Origin: Anabaena catenula FACHB-362
GTDB lineage: Bacteria; Cyanobacteriota; Cyanobacteriia; Cyanobacteriales; Nostocaceae
Assembly: GCF_014698735.1 (NCBI RefSeq)
Contig: NZ_JACJTQ010000055.1
Span: 1 to 32,808, forward strand
DNA length: 32,808 nt
Direction: 5' to 3'
Shown one piece after another: positions 7,365-16,300 of the stretch (its first letter is position 1; every line of letters starts with the position of its first letter). Position numbers and translations under genes: made by a program. The notes beneath the pieces are model-generated. The model was not told where the DNA came from and made no database searches. It saw only the letters and a list, made by a program, of their open reading frames with translations.

Positions 7365-8084
7365 TCAATTAAGCAAACCAGCCCGTAAGGCGATGACAGC
7401 CGCTTGAGTGCGATCGCTTGCACAAAGTTTGTTCAAAATACCCCGCACGTATACTTTTACACTGCCTAAGCTGAGATAGAGTTGATTGGCAATCTCTTGA
7501 TTGGTGCAGCCTTCGACAATTAACTCTAAGACTTGCATTTCTCGATTTGTCAGTGGATCTGCTGCCAGAATACTCGCTTGCTCCGGGTCAATTGCAGAAT
7601 TAGTCACTGTTTGAGAAGTATTCAATTGTACCGCAGATGTCACCGATTGACGAATATGCTTGAGAATGATGCGAGCGATCGCTGGATCAATCCAAGAATA
7701 GCCATCATAAGTCATGTACAGTGCTTCTAACAGCAACTCAAACTTAATGGTTTTGACACAATAAGAATCTGCCCCAGCTGCAAACGCAGCTAAGACCATC
7801 TGTTCTTGAGCAAAAGAAGTGAGCATAATGATTTTCGTTTGTTCTGCTGCTTCTGGTGGCATAGATTGTCGAAACCGATGCACCAGTGCTATCCCATCTA
7901 TGTCCGGTAAACCAATATCAACAATAGCAATATCTGGCTTGGTATCGTGAAGTAATTCTAGACCAGCCGCAGCCGTCTCTGCATCTCCCACAACTTGAAT
8001 ATTTTTTTGCTCATTTAAATAACTGCGTATACCCACCCTAGTCAAATTGTGGTCTTCGATAATTGCCGCTCTAATGTTTTCCAT
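7365..8084 (-). CDS. NarL/LuxR-family response regulator
   Basis: A two-component transcription regulator of 239 residues. The receiver domain (about 1-125) shows the acidic pair E10-D11, phospho-acceptor D56 in IAIVDIGLPDIDG, the MLTS switch residue and the conserved lysine in CVK. A linker leads to a LuxR-type helix-turn-helix (about 178-239: LTNREMQVLELIVEGCTNQEIA, then SVKVYVRGILNKL). Phosphorylation of D56 would be expected to control DNA binding. ATG 8084 follows GAGGTG, a clear ribosome site. The gene is divergent from a receiver-histidine kinase at 8298, which could be its partner, though that kinase does not look like the usual NarX type. Confidence 0.92.
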   Translation of the reverse strand: MENIRAAIIEDHNLTRVGIRSYLNEQKNIQVVGDAETAAAGLELLHDTKPDIAIVDIGLPDIDGIALVHRFRQSMPPEAAEQTKIIMLTSFAQEQMVLAAFAAGADSYCVKTIKFELLLEALYMTYDGYSWIDPAIARIILKHIRQSVTSAVQLNTSQTVTNSAIDPEQASILAADPLTNREMQVLELIVEGCTNQEIANQLYLSLGSVKVYVRGILNKLCASDRTQAAVIALRAGLLN

Positions 8085-8297
8085 GACGCACCTCAGCGAC
8101 TAGCTAAATGTAATCTTTCTAATGTCGGAAATCATTGACTACAAACGTCTCACTCTATCGGTTGAATTTTGTCTGCACTTTTACCAAAATCTACCTATTG
8201 AGGTATGAAAATTTTTAAAGTTTAGTAAAAATCTATCTAAAGGTTAAGATACGTAGAAAAAAATAAATAGCAAACTTGATTTAAATAAATCTACTGG

Positions 8298-9425
8298 ATG
8301 TGTATGACACCTTTCTCTTGGAACCCAAATTCAACAGAAAGTATCCTTTTGGTAGACGACTCAGCCAAAAATGTTTGCTTGCTAAAATCTACTCTCAAGC
8401 AACAAGGATACAGGGTAACAGTAACAGACAGTGATAGTGAAGCCTTAATTAAGATTGCCAAATCTCCCCCTGATTTAGTGCTATTAGATACCTTCATGCC
8501 AAATATTGATGGCTATGAAATTACTCGACAGATTAAGCAGAATTCTGATTTACCTTTCATACCTGTTTTACTGATGACCAATTGTGATGAGTCTTCTTTG
8601 ATTCAAGGTTTACAGGCTGGTGCTGACGAATTCTTAATTAAGCCTGTAGAGCAAAATGAATTGTTAGCACGAGTGCGTTCGCTCCTCCGGCTAAAACACA
8701 GTATCAATCAACGGGATCAAATCGCTCGGCAGCGACGGGAAGATTTTGTGATTAACTTAACTCACGATTTACGCACTCCTTTGACATCAGCAATTCAACT
8801 CCTGCAAATGATACAAAAAGGAAATTTCGGTCAACAATTATCAGAAATAAAAGAATATCTGCAACTAATTACTGAAAGTAATCAAATGCTACTGTCAATG
8901 GTTGAAAATATGCTGGAGGTTTATCAGTATGAAGCAGGATGTAAGGATTTGGAATTTTTTTTAGTTGACTTGTGGAAGTTAAGTCAAAAAGTAGTTCGGG
9001 AACTAAAACCTTTAGCGGTTGTGAAAAACTTGACTCTCAACGCCAAATTAAACAACATACAACCATCTGCGGTGAAAGTGCTTGGCGATAGGATAGAACT
9101 ACACCGACTGCTAATTAACTTAGTTGGTAACGCCATTCGTTTTACAGATAGGGGTTCAGTAGAAGTTCACCTTAATTCCCACGACCAACGGGTAACAATT
9201 GCCGTGAAAGATACTGGAATTGGCATCAGTAAAACAGAGCAAGTACACTTATTTGAGCGTTTTCGACAGGGTAAACATCAGCGTCAAGGTAATGGTCTAG
9301 GATTATATTTGTCCCGTCAGATTGTAGAAGCCCATCAAGGAAATATTTCTGTTTCATCAACTTTAGGTAAAGGTAGCATTTTTACTGTTTCTTTACCTGC
9401 TTTAACACCTCTAGGTTTGCGTTGA
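8298..9425 (+). CDS. Receiver-histidine kinase (response regulator fused to HisKA-HATPase)
   Basis: A soluble 375-residue kinase with an N-terminal receiver (about 15-132; acceptor D64 in LVLLDTFMPNIDGYE, switch MTN, lysine in LIKPVE) followed by HisKA with the phospho-histidine H156 in THDLRTPLTSA. The ATPase domain has the N-box NLVGNAIRF, G1 box DTGIGIS, F-box LFERFRQG and G2 box GNGLGLYLSR. With no transmembrane or periplasmic sensor, it probably receives its signal through the receiver, as in many cyanobacterial phosphorelays. ATG 8298 or ATG 8304 could be the start; neither has a strong ribosome site. It is divergent from a LuxR-type regulator and convergent with the gene ending at 9451. 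Confidence 0.92.
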   Translation: MCMTPFSWNPNSTESILLVDDSAKNVCLLKSTLKQQGYRVTVTDSDSEALIKIAKSPPDLVLLDTFMPNIDGYEITRQIKQNSDLPFIPVLLMTNCDESSLIQGLQAGADEFLIKPVEQNELLARVRSLLRLKHSINQRDQIARQRREDFVINLTHDLRTPLTSAIQLLQMIQKGNFGQQLSEIKEYLQLITESNQMLLSMVENMLEVYQYEAGCKDLEFFLVDLWKLSQKVVRELKPLAVVKNLTLNAKLNNIQPSAVKVLGDRIELHRLLINLVGNAIRFTDRGSVEVHLNSHDQRVTIAVKDTGIGISKTEQVHLFERFRQGKHQRQGNGLGLYLSRQIVEAHQGNISVSSTLGKGSIFTVSLPALTPLGLR

Positions 9426-9450
9426 TTTTTGTTCAAGTTTTAGGTTTTTG

Positions 9451-10389
9451 CTAAGTTAGCGTAATTCCATACTCTTGTTCGACTTGATCTAAAAATTTTG
9501 ACTGCAAAGGTGAAAGATACGGTTTTGGTTGTTTCCCTAATCCCGAACAGAGCCAATCAACGGCACTATCTCGGTTTTCAATTTGATGCAATCGTCGCAG
9601 TCTCAAGCATAACTGTTGCATAAACTGGCAGTCTTCATCCAACAGTTCTAAAGATTTGAGATGTTCTATTTTCACTGTATACTCAGTATCCCAAGTCTCA
9701 ATAGTGCAGCTATAGTCTCCAACATGGGTAATGACACCCCAACAACCACTTTTGCCTTTCAGTTCTGGGTTGTCTTTGGGCAGTAGAATACATACTTCCC
9801 CAACATGGTAGGGATTCGGTACTTTGGTTCTTTCTCGGATTTTGTCCACAATATCTTGAACTTGACGACCAGAAGGAATTTTACCACCCGCTTGCTCTAC
9901 TGCCTGTTGCCAAGCTAAACATTGTTGTTCTGGTTCTAAGGGAACCAAAGGTCTAACCTGGCGTTCGCTGGTTGGTAAGATTTGGGAACCATTGGTTCCC
10001 GTTTCGTTTGGGATTTCAATTTGGGAACCATTGGTTCCCATTTCGTCTGGGATTTCAATTTGGGAACCATTGGTTCCCATCAGATTGTCAACTACTGATG
10101 AACCAGCTATCAGGTAGTTCACATGACGGTGAGTAAAGCCAAATCGGGAACGACAGTAATTTTCAAAGGTTGAGTGAGTTGAACGGTACAAAGGTCTGTC
10201 TCGTAGTTCTTTCAATGCTTTAGCAGCTGCGTAAAATGCTTTTTCAACTTGCCTTTCTAGAAATATGCGATCGCGCCACTCGTCTGTAGTCAGTTCGGAG
10301 CTAACAACTATTTCAGTATGGTTGCTTGCAGAATCGTTCTGGGTGGGTAGCAATGTCCCATCAGTAGAGATGTTTGATATCTTACTCAT
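9451..10389 (-). CDS. Cyanobacterial plasmid-type protein with internal 13-residue repeats
   Basis: A 312-residue protein. Residues about 45-100 form a helical region (EKAFYAAAKALKELRDRPLY, then STFENYCRSRFGFTHRHVNYL) that resembles DNA-binding regions of proteins common on cyanobacterial mobile elements. A linker contains GTNGSQ three times with 13-residue spacing. A segment with RQVRPL, W..AVEQAGGKIPSGRQVQDIV follows. The C-terminal part (about 195-255: YHVGEVCILLPKDNPELKGK, then GCWGVITHVGDYSCTIETWDTEY) looks like a small SH3-type barrel. Family function is not known to me; partition or regulation of the element is plausible because the gene itself carries three perfect palindromes. It is divergent from an HTH regulator. 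Confidence 0.65.
   Translation of the reverse strand: MSKISNISTDGTLLPTQNDSASNHTEIVVSSELTTDEWRDRIFLERQVEKAFYAAAKALKELRDRPLYRSTHSTFENYCRSRFGFTHRHVNYLIAGSSVVDNLMGTNGSQIEIPDEMGTNGSQIEIPNETGTNGSQILPTSERQVRPLVPLEPEQQCLAWQQAVEQAGGKIPSGRQVQDIVDKIRERTKVPNPYHVGEVCILLPKDNPELKGKSGCWGVITHVGDYSCTIETWDTEYTVKIEHLKSLELLDEDCQFMQQLCLRLRRLHQIENRDSAVDWLCSGLGKQPKPYLSPLQSKFLDQVEQEYGITLT
9984..10078. repeat. Three perfect 17-bp palindromes in a 39-bp tandem repeat
   Basis: GGGAACCATTGGTTCCC occurs at 9984-10000, 10023-10039 and 10062-10078, each identical and each a perfect palindrome around a central base. The period is exactly 39 bp (13 codons), so the repeats keep the reading frame of the gene that contains them. 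The spacers also match (TTTCGT.TGGGATTTCAATTT). Equal spacing of identical symmetric sites is what a cluster of protein-binding sites, such as a partition centromere or operator array, looks like; as a coding feature it gives three GTNGSQ repeats. Confidence 0.75.
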
Positions 10390-10473
10390 AATTTCTACCC
10401 CCTAGTTTCCAAGGAAAATCTCTATTATTTGATACATTATAGCCAACTGTAAATTTATGATTTATATTTAATA

Positions 10474-10490
10474 ATAAACTGATAGTTTAT
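10474..10490. promoter_or_regulatory. Inverted repeat, candidate operator
   Basis: ATAAACT and AGTTTAT flank a 3-base centre in the AT-rich space between two divergent genes (starts at 10389 and 10522). It lies 32 bases before the HTH-protein start, where a small XRE-type regulator would be expected to bind to control itself and its neighbour. Confidence 0.45.
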
Positions 10491-10521
10491 ATTTGAGGGT
10501 AGTTGAATAGTTGAAAAATTG

Positions 10522-10752
10522 ATGAAAGTTAGAAGAACGATAGATATAGAAATACCCGGTTTGGGAAAGAGAATTAGACAAGCTAGAGAAGCTGATAGAC
10601 GCTCTTTAGCTGAAATATGTCGTCAAATTCCCATGACAACTATGAATTGGTACAAAATAGAATCCGAAGAAACCAAAGCTTTGCCAATCGAAACTTTACA
10701 ACGTATTCAAGATGTACTGAAAGTTGATTTTGGTATTAATTTTTATGAATAG
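10522..10752 (+). CDS. Small XRE-type helix-turn-helix regulator
   Basis: A protein of 76 residues from ATG 10522 (a TTG directly before it is less likely). It has the Cro/C1 fold pattern: LGKRIRQAREADRRSLAEIC, then TMNWYKIESEETKALPIETLQRI, with helix 2-turn-helix 3 around AEICRQIPMTTMNWYKIE. Such proteins bind palindromic operators as dimers. It is divergent from the plasmid-type gene at 9451-10389 and separated by an AT-rich region with an inverted repeat, so autoregulation and control of the neighbour are likely. No strong ribosome site is visible. Confidence 0.75.
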   Translation: MKVRRTIDIEIPGLGKRIRQAREADRRSLAEICRQIPMTTMNWYKIESEETKALPIETLQRIQDVLKVDFGINFYE

Positions 10753-10901
10753 CTAAGAATAAATCCTTATGTTGTACAGTTAACCAATTTGGCAAAACTA
10801 ATATTTCTATGATTATAGGACTAGCCCTTTCAAGGTGTTGTGTAATGGGCGGATTTGTAGTTTGGTAGAAAGAGGTAAAAATCACAGGGTGGAGAACAGA
10901 A

Positions 10902-11015
10902 ATGATACTAGGGCAAGTGTTTGAAAGGTTTGTGGAAAAGAGTCCAGTATCAGTGATGGTTCGTGGGTTATTAGAGAAAGCCCTATGTCCCCAGATTCTA
11001 GATGAATTATTTGAA
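10902..11015 (+). pseudogene. Outer IS transposase, N-terminal fragment
   Basis: From ATG 10902, preceded by AGGGTGGAG, the frame reads MILGQVFERFVEKSPVSVMV, then RGLLEKALCPQILDELFE, an N-terminus that I recognise from cyanobacterial IS4-like transposases. After about 38 residues the sequence switches at about 11016 to CCCACATTCCGCACC, the presumed left end of the inserted IS1634-type element, and the frame stops at 11046. An intact protein would be about 450 residues. Its C-terminus is found at 12466-12801. Confidence 0.65.
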
Positions 11016-12465
11016 CCCACATTCCGCACCCTAAACTGTCACATATAAAAAAAGCTACCCCAGTAGTACAAAATAACTAAAGATAAATCAAATCTTAAGA
11101 AGCTTAATAAGAATAAGTAGCATTAACAGAGGTATGGTGTGAGAAAATGAAGCTTGGTAACAAAGACAAAAGAAAAAAAATGAATTGATAACAAAACAAG
11201 AAATGAGAGAATCACAACAGAAGTAGTGGAGAAGTTTGTTGTGAAATTAAAACCTCAAGAAATAGAAATTCAGAACATAGACCATCTAGGTATAATAGCA
11301 GGAATAATAGATTCAATCGGAATAGTAGAAATAATAAATGAATTAATAGGAGTCGAAAAAGGCGAGAAAGTAAGTGCAGGTCAAGTAGTAAAAGCCATGA
11401 TAATAAACGGGTTAGGATTTGTATCAAAACCCTTATATATGTTTCCCCAATACTTTGAAACAATCGCCTGTGAGCATCTGGTAGGAACAGGAGTAAAACC
11501 AGAATATCTTAACGACGATAAACTGGGGAGAGTCATGGATAAACTATTTATCAAAGGATTAGATACAATATTTTTTATCATTGCCTTAAAAGCAGCACAA
11601 AAATTTGGAGTATCACTATCAACATCACATCTAGACTCATCATCCATGCACGTGCATGGGCAATATAATACAAGTTTACCAGAAGTAATATTTGAGAATC
11701 AAAAAGTAGAAAATAATCAAGAATTAGAATTTGTTGATAGTACAATACCAGGATATAAATTAGCATCAAAAGCCGAAAATTATGCCGGAATAGAACAAAG
11801 ATGGTTAGTGGTGCAAAGTCAAGAAAGAAGAGAATCCGACTTGCGTAAACTCTCACAGAAAATTACCAAAGCAGAATCAAAAGCTGTACAAGATTTGAAA
11901 AAGTTATCACAAGAGAAATTTGCTTGTGAGGCTGATGCTATCAAGGCATTATCAAAATTATCAAAACAATTCAAATCTCATCAAATTGATGAGAGTGAAG
12001 TTACTCAAATCAAATCTAATAAAAAAAATAGTTCTGGAGAAATATCCTATCAAGTATCAGCGACAGTCTCCGAGAATGAAAGTAAAATTAATACGGAAAT
12101 GCTGAGTGCAGGGCGTTTTATTATTGCTACAAACGTTTTAGATTCAAATGAACTTAGCAATGATTCCATGTTGAGTGAATATAAAGCTCAACAGTCTTGT
12201 GAGAGAGGTTTTGGTTTTCTCAAAGACCCATTATTTTTTGCAGACAGTATTTTCCTCAAAAGTCCTGAGAGAATAGAGTCTCTGGGAATGATTATGGGTT
12301 TATGTCTACTGGTTTATACTTTGGCTCAACGTCAAATTAGAAATGCTCTGAAAGATTCTAAATCAACAATTAAAAATCAATTAGGTAAAGCAACTGACCG
12401 CCCCACTTTACGATGGATTTTTCAATGCTTTCAGTGTATTCATTTAGTTGAATATAACAATACTG
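11016..12465 (+). mobile_element. IS1634-type element inserted in the outer IS, right end deleted
   Basis: The left end is placed at CCCACATTCCGCACC, where the outer transposase is cut. The element carries the transposase gene at 11226. No inverted copy of the left end is found on the right: the transposase is fused near 12465 to the last part of the outer transposase, so the right end was lost, together with the middle of the outer gene. Exact borders are inferred from where each coding sequence stops making sense. Confidence 0.55.
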
Positions 12466-12488
12466 TCTACGGTTCAGGCAGCACTTAG
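11226..12488 (+). pseudogene. IS1634-family transposase, internally deleted and 3'-truncated
   Basis: The DUF4277-like N-terminus (NIDHLGIIAGIIDSIGIVEI, INELIG, GQVVKAMIINGLGFVSKPLY) and the first catalytic region HLDSSSMHVHG identify the IS1634 family. Directly after HGQYNTSLPEVIFENQKVEN the sequence jumps to the late segment IPGYKLASKAENYAGIEQRW, so about 100-150 residues that should contain the second DDE aspartate are missing. The later part includes ERGFGFLKDPLFFADSIFLK with the final catalytic Glu region. Family length is about 530-560; here 420. The last residues (TVYGSGST) are read from outer-IS sequence. The GTG start at 11226 is the best of the available starts. It is non-functional. 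Confidence 0.8.
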
Positions 12489-12801
12489 AAGCGTTCATGG
12501 TACTGAAAAGATACAAACCGAAGTTTCTAGCTATTATTTGGCTGATGAAATCAAGGGTACTTACAGAGGCATGATGATTGCCATTCCCCCTCAAGAGTGG
12601 TCTGTTTTTGAAAACTTTACCTTCACAGAATTGTCACAAATTCTCAAACATTTGGCAGGTAAAGTTTCGCTGAGAGCTTTTCGTCGTCATCCACGAAGCC
12701 CTAAGAAAGCTCAACTAAAACGAACTTACCTGAAGAACAAGCCTCATGTCTCAACTTTTAAGATTCTAGCCCAAAGAACACAGAAAGTTAACACACCTTG
12801 A
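12466..12801 (+). pseudogene. Outer IS transposase, C-terminal fragment
   Basis: This frame reads AALRSVHGTEKIQTEVSSYY, LADEIKGTYRGMMIAIPPQE, then a basic tail RAFRRHPRSPKKAQLKRTYL and HVSTFKILA. It is the C-terminal end of the same transposase whose start lies at 10902-11015, as the TYRGMM and basic HPRxPKK motifs close such proteins. The TGA stop at 12799-12801 falls within the 17-bp terminal repeat. It overlaps a few codons of the inserted IS transposase in another frame and has no start of its own. Confidence 0.7.
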
Positions 12802-12936
12802 AAGGGCTACTTCTAGATTAGATTTAAAATTTCAACTTAATTTCTAACTGACCAGAGGATATGTTATCCGATACAAAAAAGCTAACAATTGTCTGCTTTC
12901 TGCTTTTTTTCCTACTTCATCCTGGAAGTGTCGGCA

Positions 12937-13110
12937 CTATCCAGTCCACAAGCTAACACGGTCAACCTGACCGCTTCTTGAATCGCACTTAATAGCAGCA
13001 TTTAAATCTCTATCAGACTCAAACCCGCAGTTATGACAGTGGAATACTCTTTGAGACAGCGACAGAGATGATTTTTTGTCACCACAACTAGAGCAAGTCT
13101 TACTACTAAT
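12937..13110 (-). pseudogene. tnpB: Second TnpB C-terminal fragment
   Basis: The minus strand reads SSKTCSSCGDKKSSLSLSQR, VFHCHNCGFESDRDLNAAIK, then SGQVDRVSLWTG and a TAG stop. Both zinc knuckles (CSSC and CHNC) and the last RuvC motif DRDLNAA are present, but everything before is missing, and the tail after AAIK has diverged from the family. It belongs to a different TnpB lineage from the remnant at 7102. With 12810-12936 and 13111-13324 it fills the 520-base gene-free stretch after the nested IS; the remainder shows no gene. Confidence 0.75.
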
Positions 13111-13253
13111 ACTCTATGGCGTAAGTTAATGAACCATTAAATTTGGTGAAAAATCCACGATTTGAACTCCTTGTAAAAGGTACGCGTATTTACGCCGTGT
13201 TGTACTAGCTATCGGTTCGCTCGTTTCCCACTTGCCAAGTTATCTTTTGACAT

Positions 13254-13284
13254 CAGTAAAATATCCACTTGGACGATTTTGCTG
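13254..13284. promoter_or_regulatory. Hairpin upstream of the polymerase-like gene
   Basis: CAGTAAAATATCC (13254-13266) and GGACGATTTTGCTG (13271-13284) pair with one mismatch and a one-base bulge around a 4-base loop. It ends 41-74 bases before the possible starts at 13325 and 13358. It may be an operator or leader structure; no T-run follows, so a terminator is less likely. Confidence 0.4.
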
Positions 13285-13324
13285 AGTGTAAATCCATGCC
13301 AGGATAAATATTAGAATCTGATGC

Positions 13325-16300
13325 TTGCTAGATCATCCGTCTAATAGATTACTGGTAATGGATTTAACTACTAAAGTCATAGAAGGTTCTGGACTGAGTA
13401 TACCTATCTTTGATGGGTCGTACAACAATGGCAAGGGCAGATATCTATCAGAACCAGAAATCATTAAAAATTCCCTATTAGCACAAATATTTGAACCATC
13501 AGAATTGCCATCTCTCCTCCTGATGAAAATTGACAGTAAAAATCCAGATGCCAACCATTTAAGACAAAGAACATTTACAGATGGTATTAAACGCAAATTA
13601 GCCTTTAGTTCAGGCGATAATTATTACTTCGCTGATGATACACTGTGTAAAAAAATTAGACAGTTATTTGCTACCGAACCAGATACCGCTTGTCGTTATG
13701 GTTCATTATTAGTTAGTAATTGCTATAAAGGTTCAGAAACATTTACAAACTTACAAGTCAAAATCGTAGACTTTACAGACCCACAATACGCTGATTACAA
13801 AACCGGAGACTGTCACGGCAAGATTTCACCGCGACTAGCCAAACAATTGGGAGGAGAACGTAATTGTCCACTGCAATTTCGATTTGCATGGATGAAATGT
13901 TGGTCTGAAAGTGATAACTCGCAATCTCCAAAAACTAGCTTTTTAGCAAAAGGAACTTTTTTACCAGATGCCAAATTAACAGATGCTGAAGGTTACGATA
14001 TTGTTATGGATCGTTCCTCAATTAAAGGCATCAAAAAATCTCAACTTCAAGATTTAATCCCTTGTGGTGAATATCAACTTCCCCAAGCAGTAATAGGTAA
14101 TCGAGGTAATGCCAAAGCTACCAGTTACGATAATAGTTGGCAGTTTACCATCTGGTACTCAGAAACAGCAGTTCAACAAGATTTAAGTCAACCAACTGAA
14201 GCAAAAGCTCAGGAATTGGCACAGTTACAAAGTAATCCCTTGACGTTGGCAAAATACATCATTCAACAATATTATCAACAACAATCTCAACAAGAACAAA
14301 CAGAAGAAACTGTTAACGGAATAGACGATAATACTAACAATCAGGTGCAAGAATCTCGCTGGATTTCTCTACTTCGCAGCGATAAATACGGTCAATTAAT
14401 TGAAACACCTAAATTTCGCAAATTTGCTACTGATTATATAGCCAATCAATGGCGTGATTTAGCCATTAAGAGTGGATACAGTCATAATTCAGGTATGGCC
14501 ATGCCATGCGACACTTTACCACGAGGGACAATTTGTGTCCCCCATCTACCAGCAGGAGATGTGATTCTCACCCGTTACCCTATTGTCAACTCAGACAATA
14601 TCCGTCTTTACAGTAACGTCCATGATCCAGAATTAAAGAAAACTCGCAACGTAGTTTGGATTCACCCCAAAGATGCTGAGGAATATCACCAAGCCGACTT
14701 TGACGGCGACCAATTAATGGTTAGTCCTGCTAATAAACTGCCCAATATTGCCAAAGAAACACTCCGCGCAGGTGAACCCGGACATTTTAAACCAGTTAAA
14801 CAACGTCCCAAGTTGGCATATACAGAAATTACAGATGAAGAAGGCAATTTAAAATATCGTGATTTATCACAAATTGCCGCTGCCAGCAGTCAAAATAAAG
14901 TAGGTCTAGTGGCGACAAACATTGGAAGAGTGCAGTCCTCAATGCCGGGTGAGGGTGAAAATAGCGAACGATTTGTCAGACGACAAAGGAAGCTGCTAAA
15001 TCGTCTTTTTCAAGCACTACAAGTAGAAGTAGATTCACCCAAAAGTGCCGAAAGATTGGAGGACATCAAAGAAATTGATGGTGCAAATTTATTAGCAGAT
15101 GCTAAAAAATGGTCAGAATTCCATCCTAGTTACTTTTTTGACTTTAAAAAAGATGACCGGCTTTATCGTTCCTTTGCTATGCCAGCAGATGCCCCAGGTG
15201 CAATAAATGTGATTGCCAGAGAAGTAGTAAATCCCTTGTGGGAACCAACACGGATTCGCAGCAGAGATAGACATGAATTTCGTTATTTGTTTCCCAAAGA
15301 AACCTTATCAGTAGATGCTTTAGAATGGGCAGAAGAATTAAAAACCAGGTTTCAACAATCAAGAGATGAAATTAAAGAACGGGTGGGAGATGATAGGGAA
15401 GCATTTAATGAAGAATTGGGCAAACTTTACGATAGTTACAGAGCCGAAATTGATGAATTATTCACTACTTCAGAGGATAGATTTGAGGGTGCAGCAGCAC
15501 TGTGGCACACCCAACACACCCGTCCAGAATTAGACCGACATCGTAAGGAATGTTTACAGTTGGCAGCACAGATGGAAATTACGTTTTCCTTTGAGCATAA
15601 TTATGAAATGCCTAGTGCAGCATTACCACAAGATACTTATGTTTTAAGTGTTCCGTTTGGGAAAGATGCGATTAAATGGAAAGAGTCTTTAGAACAAAAG
15701 GGAATTGAATTTGATGCCACTATTCATCCCCAATTACCTGTGATTGAATTTGCATTTAAAGATTTATCTCCCAAATTAGCGGAAAAATTAGCGGCTAAAT
15801 TTGGTGACAATATTCATGATTTAGATGAATTGAATATCCCCAAAGATTTACGAATTATCCCTCCCGTAGATCATAGTTGGGCAATATCACGTCAGGATGC
15901 GGGTGTGGGGGCTTTGGCATATAATTTGTTTACAGAAGAAGTATGTCAACAGCTTCAGGATTTTCAGTTTGCAGAAATGAAAGTGTTGGGGATTAAATAC
16001 AATGATTTTGCTGATGAAAACTTTGCCAGTAAGCAATGGAGAAAGCGGAGTGTGACTCTAGAAGTAGGAGTTTTTGAATTACCTGAATCACACCCAGACT
16101 TTTATCGTTATAACGGGACACCAATATTACAAATTGATGGTCAAAATTTAGGAACTTTTGCACCTGATAGTCCGAAGTTGCCTGTTGGCACTACATTTGC
16201 AGCCACATTAAAACCAGAAGGTTCTAGTATTATCCTCAAGGTTAATGCTGATTCGATAGAGTTACCAGATGTGATATTACCAGAATCAGAAACAAAGTTA

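Larger units (their letters stand above)
10822..12809 (+). mobile_element. Decayed DDE-type (probably IS4-like) insertion sequence, interrupted by another IS
   Basis: TAGCCCTTTCAAGGTGT at 10822-10838 is exactly inverted at 12793-12809, giving 17-bp terminal repeats. Just inside the left end begins a transposase (10902) and just inside the right end the same kind of transposase stops (12801, the stop overlapping the terminal repeat). Between the two remnants sits a second, IS1634-type element, and most of the outer transposase is missing. No clear target duplication is seen in the flanks. The element cannot move by itself. Confidence 0.75.

Noticed and set aside
9984-10078. Possible CRISPR array (three repeats with 22-bp spacers)
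   Set aside because: Spacers are nearly identical and the reading frame runs through; it is a 39-bp tandem repeat with palindromes.
10736-11029. 97-codon minus-strand frame
   Set aside because: It lies opposite the transposase N-terminal fragment, whose plus-strand translation is clearly the meaningful one.
12448-12801. 117-codon protein as an independent gene
   Set aside because: Its content is the C-terminus of an IS transposase, it lacks its own start signal, and it ends inside the terminal inverted repeat.
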